Below are positions 34,016 to 41,967 of a stretch of DNA of 49,073 nt, in pieces (within the stretch, counting starts at the first letter, position 1; the number at the start of each line of letters is the position of its first letter). The position numbers were made by a program, and so were the translations under genes. The stretch spans positions 1-49,073 of the forward strand of contig NZ_WAIE01000010.1 of NCBI RefSeq assembly GCF_008830225.1, read 5' to 3'. Source of the DNA: Pseudodesulfovibrio senegalensis. Its GTDB lineage: Bacteria > Desulfobacterota > Desulfovibrionia > Desulfovibrionales > Desulfovibrionaceae. Under the pieces are notes generated by a model, which was given only the letters and a program-made list of their open reading frames with translations, was not told where the DNA came from and did not search any database.

Positions 34016-35269
34016 TCAGTCGGGAGAATCCGCCGCGCCCATGCTTTCCAGCCGCCGGATGCGTTGCAGCACGGGCGGATGCCCGTGGCCGAGCCAGACC
34101 GTGAGCGGATGAGGCGTGAGATTGGAGAGGCTGTCCACGGACAGCCGTTTCAGGGCCCGGGCCAGCGCGTGCGGATCGCCCGTTGTCTGTGCGGCAAAGG
34201 CGTCGGCCTGAAATTCGTGTTTGCGGCTCATGGCGTTTGCCGCCAGCGACAGGCACAGGGATACGGGCGTGTAGAGCAGGGCAAGGAATACCAGCCCGGC
34301 GTGGTGGCTCACATGCTGCATGCCGAAAGCGTCGAACAGGGCGTGATTGTCCAGAAACAGGCTCATGAAATAGAACAGCAGCCCTGTCTGGAGGATGGAG
34401 GCCAACAGCCGTTTCTTGATGTGCCCGAGTTTTGCGTGGCCCACCTCATGGGCCAGCACCCCCACGATTTCATCGGTGTCGTGCCGTTTCATGAGCGTGT
34501 CGAACAGGGCGATGCGCCGGGTGCGGCCGAACCCCGTGAAAAAGGCGTTGGCCTTGGTGCTGCGCTTGGAACCGTCCATGACGAAGATGCCGCTCAGGGC
34601 GAAGTTCTGGCCGTGGGCGTATTGTTCGATGGCCGTGCGCAGTTCCCCGGATTCCAGCGGGGTGAATCGGTTGAAAATGGGCAGCAGCCATTGGGGGCCG
34701 ATGTAGGTCAGCAGCAGGGAAAAGGCCACGGCAAAACCCCAGCACCACAGCCATGCCTGCTGTCCGGCCACGCGCAGGAACCATAGGATGGCGGTCAGCA
34801 GCACGCCGCCCAGCACGGCGCCCAGAACCAGCCCCTTGATCCTGTCCGCTACAAAGGTAGCCGCAGTTGTGGTATTGAATCCAAAGCGTTTTTCCAGAAC
34901 AAAGGTGTGGTATATGTCCAGCGGCAGGTCGGTTATGGAAGAGAACAGCGCCAATGCGCCGCAAAAGGCCAGACCCGTGGCCAGCGGCCCCATGCCCAAG
35001 GAACGGACCGCGAGATCCAGGGCGTTGAAGCCGCCCAGCAGGATGAACCCCAGTACGAGCAGCAGGGAAACGGTTTCCGACACGTTCTGAAAGCGCATGT
35101 TGGCCCGCGCGTATTCCTGCGAGCGCGCATATTTTTTTGCATCGGTCATGTCCGCGAATTCCGGGGGCAGGTCCGGGGAAAGGGCTGCGGCGTTGAGCCT
35201 GCGGGCCGTGAGATGCAGCAGATATACGCCTATGAGCGAGGCGAGAATGACAGCAAGAAAGAGGTTCAT
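34016..35269 (-). CDS. M48 (Ste24-type) membrane metalloprotease
   Basis: 417 residues with about seven membrane helices. The zinc motif HEVGH is at 274-278, and the third ligand Glu is in SRKHEFQADAFA. The N-terminal M48 extension (EKRFGFNTTTAATFVADRIKG) is typical of CAAX prenyl protease 1-like enzymes. In bacteria this family is thought to act in membrane protein quality control. It is divergent from the Mut7-C gene, with only five bases between the start codons. Confidence 0.9.
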   Translation of the reverse strand: MNLFLAVILASLIGVYLLHLTARRLNAAALSPDLPPEFADMTDAKKYARSQEYARANMRFQNVSETVSLLLVLGFILLGGFNALDLAVRSLGMGPLATGLAFCGALALFSSITDLPLDIYHTFVLEKRFGFNTTTAATFVADRIKGLVLGAVLGGVLLTAILWFLRVAGQQAWLWCWGFAVAFSLLLTYIGPQWLLPIFNRFTPLESGELRTAIEQYAHGQNFALSGIFVMDGSKRSTKANAFFTGFGRTRRIALFDTLMKRHDTDEIVGVLAHEVGHAKLGHIKKRLLASILQTGLLFYFMSLFLDNHALFDAFGMQHVSHHAGLVFLALLYTPVSLCLSLAANAMSRKHEFQADAFAAQTTGDPHALARALKRLSVDSLSNLTPHPLTVWLGHGHPPVLQRIRRLESMGAADSPD

Positions 35270-35274
35270 GGCTG

Positions 35275-36069
35275 ATGTCCGGTGATGATGGTTGCGCCCG
35301 TTTGGTGTTTCGCGGCGAACTTGTCGACCTGCTCAGGCAGGGGCATGTTGATGGAAATATACGCTATCCATTGGGCCGGCGGGCGTCAATCAAGGACGTT
35401 GTGGAGTCCGTGGGCGTTCCGCATACAGAGATTTACGGCGTGCTGGCGGACAATGAATCCGTGGGGTTCGATCATTTGCTGCTGCCCGGGAAGGTTGTGG
35501 AGCTTCTGTCGGCGGACATTGCTGCGGACAACGCCGCTGTCCCGGATGCCGCATGGCCTGTGGATGTGACTCGTGCCACGCTTTTGCGCCCCGAGCCGTT
35601 ATCCGAACTGCGGTTCGTGGTGGACGAGAACGTGGCCCGGCTGGCCATGCTTTTGCGCGCCATGGGTTTTGACGCGGCCTATGACCGGGACTGGGACGAT
35701 CCGTACATCGCGCGGATGGCGTTTGAGGAAGGCCGTTTCGTGCTCACTGCGGACCGCGCCTTGCTCAAAAGGTCCTGCATCGCCTGGGGACGTCTGGTGC
35801 GCAGCCGTGACCCTGACGGACAGCTGGCCGAGGTGACCACCTTTTTGGGTATCCGCCGTGCTCCGGCAATGTTCCGGCGCTGCCTGCGCTGCAACGTGGA
35901 AACCGTATCGGTGGAAAAGGCTGAAATATTGCATCTTTTGGAGCCGAAGACCATATTGTACCACAACGTTTTTCGCCGCTGCCCGCAATGCGGCCGCGTG
36001 TACTGGCCGGGAACGCACCAGCAGGAGTTTGCCCGGCGGCTTGCCGCTTTGGACATCCGCGCAGAGTAA
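35275..36069 (+). CDS. Mut7-C RNase-domain protein with N-terminal ubiquitin-like domain
   Basis: 264 residues. The N-terminal part (about 10-85; LRQGHVDGNIRYPLGRRASIKDVVESVGVPHTEI) fits the Mut7-C ubiquitin-like domain. The C-terminal part (about 108-255) is the Mut7-C PIN-like RNase domain: FVVDENVARLAMLLRAMGFD, FVLTADRALLKR, and a zinc ribbon with CLRC and CPQC ending in RVYWPGTH. It probably acts on RNA; the target is unknown. The start at 35275 is five bases from the divergent protease start, so each gene's promoter must lie within the other. Confidence 0.85.
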   Translation: MSGDDGCARLVFRGELVDLLRQGHVDGNIRYPLGRRASIKDVVESVGVPHTEIYGVLADNESVGFDHLLLPGKVVELLSADIAADNAAVPDAAWPVDVTRATLLRPEPLSELRFVVDENVARLAMLLRAMGFDAAYDRDWDDPYIARMAFEEGRFVLTADRALLKRSCIAWGRLVRSRDPDGQLAEVTTFLGIRRAPAMFRRCLRCNVETVSVEKAEILHLLEPKTILYHNVFRRCPQCGRVYWPGTHQQEFARRLAALDIRAE

Positions 36070-36170
36070 AAGAGCCGTAATCCTGCGGCTTGCTTTTACA
36101 TTCTTGATAAAATGGGTATACTTGGTTACCTTGTTTCAAGACCCTTCGTGAAGGGAGGGTGGGAGTTGCC

Positions 36171-37025
36171 ATGAGTGTTAATGGGAAAACCATTCGTGAG
36201 GACATAGCGCGTGCCCGCGCCTATGCCGCCAAGAACGATTACCTGAAAACGCTTGCGTCCCTTGCGCGCGCCGTGAACGGCGTGACCGGGAGCAAGGTCT
36301 TTGGTCGTGAGAAATTCGAGGTTCAGGCCCTGCTGGAAGAAGCCATCAAGGACCTCAACGGCATGACCATGATTCGGAAGCTTTTTCCTAACGGACTCAG
36401 CTATGTGCGAGGAAAGGAAAAGCTTTTTTACCAGACCCTCAGGCGTTTGCACGACAAGCTCAAGGAAGCCATAGAAAAGTCCAAGGTGGCCCGCCAGCGC
36501 AAGCGTTTGGGCGTGTTGGACGACAACCTGCTCAAGGCGCAGGAACTCATCAGCAAGGGCGACCCTCTGGAGGCGCGCAAGATTTTTCGCAAGGCTTCCG
36601 AATACTATTCGGATATCGAGGGGATTGATTCCGACATCGGCAACCGGCTGCTTATGGGCGGACTGCCGGGAGAGGCCGTGGAATATTTCAAGCGCGGGCT
36701 GGAACGCAACGGTTCGGACCAGCGGGCACATGGCGGGCTGATCGCCGCGTTCGAGGCTCAGGGAGAACTGGACAAGGCCGCGGATGCGGTCAAGGACGCC
36801 ATGCGGCGGTTGGGGGGAACCGAGAGCCTGATGCTCAAGCTGGCCAAGATCAGCCTTTCCCGCCGGGATTGGGCCGAGGCGCATCGTCAGGCTCAGGGAG
36901 TCCTGGAGCGCAATCCGCTCAATGCAGACGCCAAGAAGATCCTCAAACGCGTGGAACCAAAAATTTTCAATGCGGCCGGAAAGGTCTCCAAAGGCAAGGG
37001 CGGCGCCATCAAGCTCGATTTCTAG
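36171..37025 (+). CDS. TPR-containing helical protein
   Basis: 284 residues, no signal peptide. It is all-helical and Lys/Arg-rich. The middle and C-terminal parts contain degenerate TPR units (LKAQELISKGDPLEARKIF, GGLPGEAVEYFKRGLERN, FEAQGELDKAADAVKDAM, RRDWAEAHRQAQGVLERNPLNADAKKIL). A role as a scaffold or adaptor is likely, but the partner is unknown. The start at 36171 has GGGAG five bases upstream; a GTG at 36159 is less well placed. A strong terminator follows. Confidence 0.75.
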   Translation: MSVNGKTIREDIARARAYAAKNDYLKTLASLARAVNGVTGSKVFGREKFEVQALLEEAIKDLNGMTMIRKLFPNGLSYVRGKEKLFYQTLRRLHDKLKEAIEKSKVARQRKRLGVLDDNLLKAQELISKGDPLEARKIFRKASEYYSDIEGIDSDIGNRLLMGGLPGEAVEYFKRGLERNGSDQRAHGGLIAAFEAQGELDKAADAVKDAMRRLGGTESLMLKLAKISLSRRDWAEAHRQAQGVLERNPLNADAKKILKRVEPKIFNAAGKVSKGKGGAIKLDF

Positions 37026-37047
37026 CCGTTTTGCCGACAGCAAATAG

Positions 37048-37086
37048 AAAGGCCCGCGTTCCGTAAGGAAACGCGGGCCTTTTTTT
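37048..37086 (+). terminator. Terminator of the TPR gene
   Basis: AAGGCCCGCGTT and AACGCGGGCCTT arms around CCGTAAGGA, then a run of T to 37086. It begins 23 bases after the stop. Confidence 0.92.
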
Positions 37087-37260
37087 CCGACCGGGTCGCA
37101 ACACCACCAGACAATGTGCCGGGACCGCCCCGGCATTTGATTTCTTCCCTTCGACAGGAAGCCGGTCGAAAAATATTATTCGTATATCAATGATCGTGTG
37201 CGGCTGTGGAGTGTTCCTCCGTGCGCCGTGAATACGTTTTTCCCCAAACCGACCAAGATG

Positions 37261-37268
37261 TCCAATAT
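37261..37268 (+). promoter_or_regulatory. TCCAATAT motif, site 1
   Basis: TCCAATATCTTTTT, 46 bases before the start of the first LysR gene. The same TCCAATAT-NN-TTTT occurs at 38590 and 38980, next to the other genes of this group. The 37087-37260 stretch before it holds no gene. Confidence 0.5.
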
Positions 37269-37306
37269 CTTTTTACATCATGATTGATATTTGTTAAGTA
37301 TTGATC

Positions 37307-38218
37307 ATGGAATTACGACACATTCGCTATTTTCTGGCCGTGGCCGAGGAGTTGCACTTTGGGCGTGCTGCCAAACGGCTGCATATCGCCCAGCCGCCTT
37401 TGAGCCAGCAGATACGGCAACTGGAAGAGGAAATGGAGGTCCGGCTTTTTGCGCGCACCAGCCGGAGCGTGAAGCTGACCCCGGAGGGAGAATTGTTTCT
37501 GGATGAGGCGCGCCGCCTGCTGGCCGGGCTGGACAGGGCCGTGGACAGGACCCGTGATCTGGCCAGGGGCAAGCATGGGCGTCTTGCCGTGGGCTTCATG
37601 GGGCCTGCGTCGCTCAGCCTTTTGCCTGAAGCGCTCCGCGTGTTCCGGCGCGAGAACCCGGACGTGCGGCTCGACCTGACCACGGCCGCCAGTCGCGATC
37701 AGTTGCGCATGCTGCGCAGTGGACGCATGGACGTTGCGTTCGTCCATGCGCAGGGGAGGGAGTTTGAAGAGTTCCCCTCGCGTCTGTTTCTGCGGGAACC
37801 GTATGTTCTGGTTGTACCGGACGGCCATTTCCTTGCGGGTCGCGCGTCTGTGGACATCCGGGAACTTCGCGACGAACCCATGATTTTTTATCCCCGTCAT
37901 TTGCAGCCCCAGTTGTTCGACAGCTTCATCGCCAGCTTCCGCGAGGCAGGATTCAGTCCGAAAATCGTGCAGGAGTCCAATTCCGAACAGAGCACCATTG
38001 CGCTTGTTGCCACGGGGTTGGGTTGCGCCCTTGTGCCGGATTCGTCGCGGCGGGGCCATGGCAGGGATGTCTGCTTTGTACCTGTTCGTCAGGCCTTGCC
38101 GTCATGGGAAATCACCATGGTCTGGAACCGGGAGAGCGAGGGGCCGTTGCTGGACCGTTTTCTGAACGTGGTGGAAGTGTTTCGGCGTACCGACGTTGTC
38201 GCTCCCGATCACTGTTGA
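37307..38218 (+). CDS. LysR-type regulator 1
   Basis: 303 residues. N-terminal winged helix (1-60; MELRHIRYFLAVAEELHFGRAAKRLHIAQPPLSQQI in two parts with QLEEEMEVRLFAR), linker helix, then a periplasmic-binding-protein-like effector domain (from about 90; LAVGFMGPASLSLLPEAL). The N-terminus resembles the BenM/CatR group of LysR proteins. The start at 37307 matches the family. It is closely related to the LysR at 39022. A bidirectional terminator at 38267 separates it from a convergent 55-residue gene. Confidence 0.92.
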   Translation: MELRHIRYFLAVAEELHFGRAAKRLHIAQPPLSQQIRQLEEEMEVRLFARTSRSVKLTPEGELFLDEARRLLAGLDRAVDRTRDLARGKHGRLAVGFMGPASLSLLPEALRVFRRENPDVRLDLTTAASRDQLRMLRSGRMDVAFVHAQGREFEEFPSRLFLREPYVLVVPDGHFLAGRASVDIRELRDEPMIFYPRHLQPQLFDSFIASFREAGFSPKIVQESNSEQSTIALVATGLGCALVPDSSRRGHGRDVCFVPVRQALPSWEITMVWNRESEGPLLDRFLNVVEVFRRTDVVAPDHC

Positions 38219-38266
38219 GGGGGGTGACGAACGTGGCCATTCCTTTTTTGGGGCGTGTGGCAAATG

Positions 38267-38298
38267 AAAAGGCCCGGATCAAGTGACCCGGGCCTTTT
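38267..38298. terminator. Bidirectional terminator between LysR 1 and small protein 1
   Basis: An 11-bp stem, AAAAGGCCCGG (38267-38277) and CCGGGCCTTTT (38288-38298), giving T runs on both strands. It lies between the convergent LysR 1 and the 55-residue gene. Confidence 0.85.
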
Positions 38299-38349
38299 CG
38301 CGCATGTTTGGAATGAATCCGTTGGAAAAATATGTGTGGCTGTTCCCGG

Positions 38350-38517
38350 TCAGAAGCACAGGGGCACGAGCACGGCGAACGCGGCGACTCCCAGTGCGGC
38401 GCGTACGATGCCTCGCAGGGGAGCTTCCCTGGTTGGACGGTCCTGGCTGACGAAGCCGGCAGATTCCCGGATTTCCCTGCACATGTCGTGTTCAAGTTCA
38501 AATATGCTGTAAACCAT
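38350..38517 (-). CDS. Small membrane protein 1 (55 residues)
   Basis: A gene below the usual length limit. The ATG at 38517 follows a strong GGAGGAG. The first 35 residues are charged (MVYSIFELEHDMCREIRESA...), then APLRGIVRA leads into a C-terminal hydrophobic helix (about 37-55, LGVAAFAVLVPLCF). It is similar in length and layout to small protein 2: the core ELEHDMCREI versus DVERQMHHEL, AP, I-V/I-RA and GV align. A single-span inner-membrane protein with a cytoplasmic N-terminus is likely. The function is unknown; I recognise no family. Confidence 0.72.
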   Translation of the reverse strand: MVYSIFELEHDMCREIRESAGFVSQDRPTREAPLRGIVRAALGVAAFAVLVPLCF

Positions 38518-38589
38518 GGTGGTCTCCTCCGTTTCTGGAGAGTTTGTTTGCCTTTGCGTGGTTCAACTATGGCTCCGCAGCGATTTGTG

Positions 38590-38597
38590 TCCAATAT
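38590..38597. promoter_or_regulatory. TCCAATAT motif, site 2
   Basis: TCCAATATTGTTTT lies 73 bases upstream of the start of small protein 1 (minus strand). The rest of 38518-38727 holds no credible gene; a plus-strand frame from 38639 is the antisense of small protein 2. Confidence 0.5.
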
Positions 38598-38727
38598 TGT
38601 TTTCATTGGTTTCTGATATGAAAACCGTATTACCAGTCATGTTTTGCTTCGGATTTATTATTTTCCACAGAGAAAAATACCGATTTGCATTCATTTTGTT
38701 GCGCGGTCGCGCGTTTCGGGCCTATGG

Positions 38728-38895
38728 TCAAAGTGTGAACGCAAGGATTGCGCCCACCATTCCGACCACCCCCGCCGTGGCGCGGATAATTGTTCCGGGT
38801 GCTGTTCTCCTTGGTGCATGGTGTTTGTAATGCGTTTGAATCATGCATAATTCATGATGCATTTGCCGCTCGACATCATAAGGATTGTGATGCAT
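38728..38895 (-). CDS. Small membrane protein 2 (55 residues)
   Basis: The ATG at 38895 follows GGAGGAAG. The N-terminal half is rich in His (nine in the first 26 residues: MHHN, MHHEL, THYKHH and so on), then RRTAPGTIIRA leads into a hydrophobic segment (about 39-55, AGVVGMVGAILAFTL). It is exactly the same length as small protein 1 and aligns with one short gap. The His cluster could bind a metal or haem, but that is only suggestion. It is divergent from LysR 2, with 126 bases between the starts. Confidence 0.72.
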   Translation of the reverse strand: MHHNPYDVERQMHHELCMIQTHYKHHAPRRTAPGTIIRATAGVVGMVGAILAFTL

Positions 38896-38979
38896 GACTT
38901 CCTCCCGACAGGTTGCGGTTGCCGGAAATTCCCATGGATTCCGGAATTTGCCTTCAGTATGGCTCGAAAAAAACGTGCG

Positions 38980-38987
38980 TCCAATAT
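38980..38987. promoter_or_regulatory. TCCAATAT motif, site 3
   Basis: TCCAATATTATTTT, between the divergent small protein 2 (85 bases from its start) and LysR 2 (42 bases from its start). Its distance from the LysR start is almost the same as that of site 1 from LysR 1. Confidence 0.55.
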
Positions 38988-39021
38988 TATTTTGCGCAAC
39001 GTGTGAGACGAAAACGATATC

Positions 39022-39936
39022 ATGGAACTGAGACAGCTGAGATATTTCATTGCCGTGGCTGAGGAAATGCATTTTGGTCGTGCTGCGGAGCGCCTGCACA
39101 TGGCACAGCCTCCGTTGAGCCAGCAGATCAAGAAGCTGGAGGAAGACCTTGGCGTGCGTCTGCTGGACCGCAACCGGCGCAAGGTGGAGTTGACCCGCGA
39201 GGGCATTCAGTTTCTGAGCGTTGCCCGCAACACGCTGGATGTGCTGGAAGCCGGTGCGGATCAGGTGCGGCGGATATCGCGCGGCGAGATCGGCAGGCTG
39301 CGTGTCGGGTTCATCAGTTCGGCCGCGCAGTCCCATTTTCCGGAAGCCATGGCCGAGTTCCGCAAACAGCACCCCGGAATTGTGCTCGATATCAAGGATG
39401 TGCATTCGCAGGACGTGATCGACGCGGTGCGCGACGGGCATCTGGACGCGGGCATTATCCAGTCCCGGGCCGAGGAAGGGTACAATTCATTGGAGTGGCT
39501 TACATTCCTGCTGGAGCCGTATATGCTGGCCGTGCGTGAGGACAATGCCTTGGCGCGCAGTGGCCGCATAGGCATCCGCGCCCTGGACCGGCAGCCGCTG
39601 ATCATGCTGCCCCGCGAGCACTATCCGGCCACATGGGAAACGCTCAACGCCATGTTCGAATCCGCCAATATCCGCCCCCGCATCGTGCAGGAGGTGGACC
39701 CGCATCTGACCCGGCTGGCGTTGGTGGCCGCAGGCATGGGCGTGAGTTTTGTTCCGGCGCGCATGGCGCAGGTTTGCCCGCGCAGTGTGCGGCTGGTCTC
39801 CATGCACTGGAAGGAGCGCCGCCCCATGAGCGAGCTGCGGCTGATCTGGCGCAGGAACGACACGGCCGCAGGGCTGGACATGTTCATCAAGGTCATGCAG
39901 CGCTTTTGTCATCAGGGAGAGAGCTGCGCCATCTAG
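39022..39936 (+). CDS. LysR-type regulator 2
   Basis: 304 residues. The DNA-binding domain (1-60; ELRQLRYFIAVAEEMHFGR, LHMAQPPLSQQIKKLEEDL) is nearly the same as in LysR 1; the effector domain (from about 90; LRVGFISSAAQSHFPEAMAEFRKQHPGIVLDI) differs more. The two regulators therefore probably read similar sites but different ligands. It is divergent from small protein 2, the usual arrangement of a LysR gene and its target. Confidence 0.93.
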   Translation: MELRQLRYFIAVAEEMHFGRAAERLHMAQPPLSQQIKKLEEDLGVRLLDRNRRKVELTREGIQFLSVARNTLDVLEAGADQVRRISRGEIGRLRVGFISSAAQSHFPEAMAEFRKQHPGIVLDIKDVHSQDVIDAVRDGHLDAGIIQSRAEEGYNSLEWLTFLLEPYMLAVREDNALARSGRIGIRALDRQPLIMLPREHYPATWETLNAMFESANIRPRIVQEVDPHLTRLALVAAGMGVSFVPARMAQVCPRSVRLVSMHWKERRPMSELRLIWRRNDTAAGLDMFIKVMQRFCHQGESCAI

Positions 39937-39990
39937 CTGGCTGGCGATAGAAACACGATGGCTTTGTTTGCCGCAAAATGCGCATTCCTT

Positions 39991-40060
39991 CGCGTATATG
40001 GGGTACGCGTCGGTCCTGCGCTTTTCTTGCGTCTTGCCCGCGCACTTTTTTCGTCAGCCT
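39991..40060 (+). repeat. Dispersed intergenic repeat, copy C
   Basis: CGCGTAT (39991-39997) and GTACGCG (40003-40009) around ATGGG: one base differs from the other copies, but a G-U pair keeps the hairpin in RNA. Then TTTTCTTGCGTCTTGCCC and TTTTTTCGTCAGCCTG. It lies between convergent genes. Confidence 0.7.
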
Positions 40061-40131
40061 GTCGGGGGGAGTGACAATGGTTCAGGGGTATGTCTTTTGC
40101 GGGCGCAATAGCGGCAACGTGCCGCAAAGAT

Positions 40132-40162
40132 AATCCCCGCGCACAGGAGTCGCACGGGGATT
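40132..40162. terminator. Hairpin between LysR 2 and the reductase
   Basis: AATCCCCG (40132-40139) and CGGGGATT (40155-40162) with a 15-base loop; weak T runs on either side. A possible shared terminator for the convergent genes. Confidence 0.5.
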
Positions 40163-40194
40163 TCTTGTGCTGTCGGCGCGAGCTGTGAGCGCTC

Positions 40195-41853
40195 CTACTT
40201 CCAGTAGGGATGGCTCATGTCTTCGAATGCGGACATGGCAGCCACCGAGCCTTCACCGATTGCCGTGACGATCTGCTGCACTCCGCCCACGATGTCGCCG
40301 GCCGCATAGATGCGCGGGATGTTGGTGCGCATGGACGCATCCGCCTGCACGAATCCCTTGTCGGTCAGGGTCAGGCCGATCATTTTTGCCAGCTCGGTGT
40401 TCACATCCTGCCCTATGGCCACGAAAACCCCGTCCACGGGCAGTTCGGTCTCGGAATCGTCCCCGACGTTGCGCAGGGCCAGCGTGGTCACGTGCTTGCC
40501 GTCTCCACGGATTTCGTCCACCACCGTGTTCCACAAAACATGAACATCTTCCTGCTCCACGGAATCCCGAAGGTGCTGCTGGGCGCGGAATTCGTCGCGC
40601 CGATGGATGATGGTCACGTCCACGCCCAGGTTCTTGAGGTGCAGGGCATCGGTCAGGGCCGTGTTGCCGCCGCCAACGATGGCGACCTTCTTGCCTTTGA
40701 ACAGGTAGCCGTCGCAGGTGGCGCAGTAGTTGACGCCTTTGCCGTAGTATTTGTCCTCGCCCGGCACGCCGAGACTGCGGTATGAGCCGCCCGTGGCCAA
40801 TATCAGCCCCCGGGCCACATAGGTGCCCCGGTTCGTGAAGACCTCGATGTTCCGGCCGATTTTGATTTCATCGACTTGTTCGCCTTCCATGATGGTCACG
40901 TATTCGCGGGCGTGTTCGCTCATGATGTCCATGAGCTGCTTGCCCGGAACCGTGGTGAAGCCGGGATAGTTTTCCACCACCGGTGTCAGGGTCACCTGTC
41001 CGCCCACCACGGATTTTTCCAGCACAACGGTGCGCAGTCCGGCCCGTTCCGCGTAAATGCCTGCCGTGAGCCCGGCGGGGCCTGCCCCCACCACCACAAG
41101 GTCCACCTCCACGGCTGCATCAGCCGCATCATGTTGGTGGTCGCCCTGTTCGCGGCCCAATTCCCCGGCCAGTTCCTCGGCATCCTGGAGCGTTGCCAGC
41201 TCTACCACGAATCGTTCCTCGGGCATATAGCCGAGAATTTCATGGGAATCATTGATGATCGTATGCGGCACGGAACCCACGTCGTGTTGCATGGCCAATT
41301 CCTGATTTTCCGTGGTTTCCACGCAATGTGCGGAAACCGTGCCCGGCAGTTCCACCGCGCATTTGATGGCATTGATGACCTGCCCCGGACAATACGGGCA
41401 GGAGGGGTTCACAAATACGATTGCCTCGCGGTTTTCGTCCAGTTCCGCCAGCAGTTGTTTCGATTGCTTGGAAAGGCCGGATTCACCCATGCCCGCCAAT
41501 ACCACGGCCGTAACGAACGAGCGGCCTTCCTCGCCCATGGGCGCGCCGCGGAAGCGTATGTCGTAGCGGTCCGGGGCAATGAGTATGGTGGGCGAGAGGT
41601 CGACCTTGGCTTGGCGCGCCTCATCCGAGTCCATGGACAGGAATCGGGCGGTGACCTTGTCGGAGAGCCGGCCGATATCCCCCACGAACTTGTGCGCGAA
41701 TTCGTTGAAGGGTTCATTTTCCCCGTCTTCGGTAAAGACGAGGATTTCAACGTTGTTGGTGAGCTTGCCGAAATGTTCGGCGAGTTGCTGACGCGATTCT
41801 TCGGGAATGAACCACTCTCGGTTCTCACTACTCGTATGGTCGGGCGCGGTCAT
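40195..41853 (-). CDS. Glutaredoxin-like/thioredoxin reductase fusion
   Basis: 552 residues. The N-terminal part (about 15-230) is a double thioredoxin-fold unit of the protein-disulfide-oxidoreductase/AhpF-N type, with one active site, CPYC (152-155). The C-terminal part (about 248-550) is an FAD/NAD(P)H thioredoxin reductase: GAGPAGLTAG, redox CATC (377-380), GGGNTALTDA, and YAAGDI near the end. It is like AhpF, but no ahpC is near. It may reduce its own thioredoxin-like domain and pass electrons on to a peroxidase or other disulfide. A good promoter lies at 41921-41948. Confidence 0.9.
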   Translation of the reverse strand: MTAPDHTSSENREWFIPEESRQQLAEHFGKLTNNVEILVFTEDGENEPFNEFAHKFVGDIGRLSDKVTARFLSMDSDEARQAKVDLSPTILIAPDRYDIRFRGAPMGEEGRSFVTAVVLAGMGESGLSKQSKQLLAELDENREAIVFVNPSCPYCPGQVINAIKCAVELPGTVSAHCVETTENQELAMQHDVGSVPHTIINDSHEILGYMPEERFVVELATLQDAEELAGELGREQGDHQHDAADAAVEVDLVVVGAGPAGLTAGIYAERAGLRTVVLEKSVVGGQVTLTPVVENYPGFTTVPGKQLMDIMSEHAREYVTIMEGEQVDEIKIGRNIEVFTNRGTYVARGLILATGGSYRSLGVPGEDKYYGKGVNYCATCDGYLFKGKKVAIVGGGNTALTDALHLKNLGVDVTIIHRRDEFRAQQHLRDSVEQEDVHVLWNTVVDEIRGDGKHVTTLALRNVGDDSETELPVDGVFVAIGQDVNTELAKMIGLTLTDKGFVQADASMRTNIPRIYAAGDIVGGVQQIVTAIGEGSVAAMSAFEDMSHPYWK

Positions 41854-41903
41854 GCGTCCTCCTTGGCGTGGTTGGTTCTCCTGCTTCGGGCAGGGGACGG
41901 AAG

Positions 41904-41917
41904 CCTACTTTCATAGG
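41904..41917. promoter_or_regulatory. Inverted repeat after the reductase -10
   Basis: CCTA-CTTTCA-TAGG, directly downstream of the -10 at 41921-41926. A regulator bound here would block transcription; no regulator can be named. Confidence 0.3.
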
Positions 41918-41920
41918 AGT

Positions 41921-41948
41921 ATTATGCACGGGGTTTTTCGTGCGTCAA
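41921..41948 (-). promoter_or_regulatory. Promoter of the reductase gene
   Basis: TTGACG (41948-41943), 16 bases, CATAAT (41926-41921). It is about 68 bases upstream of the start codon. Confidence 0.6.
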
Positions 41949-41967
41949 GCCGTGTGTACGTTTTTCG

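Noticed and set aside
38639..38830. Plus-strand frame after TCCAATAT site 2
   Set aside because: It is antisense to small protein 2, has no ribosome binding site and has a composition unlike a protein.
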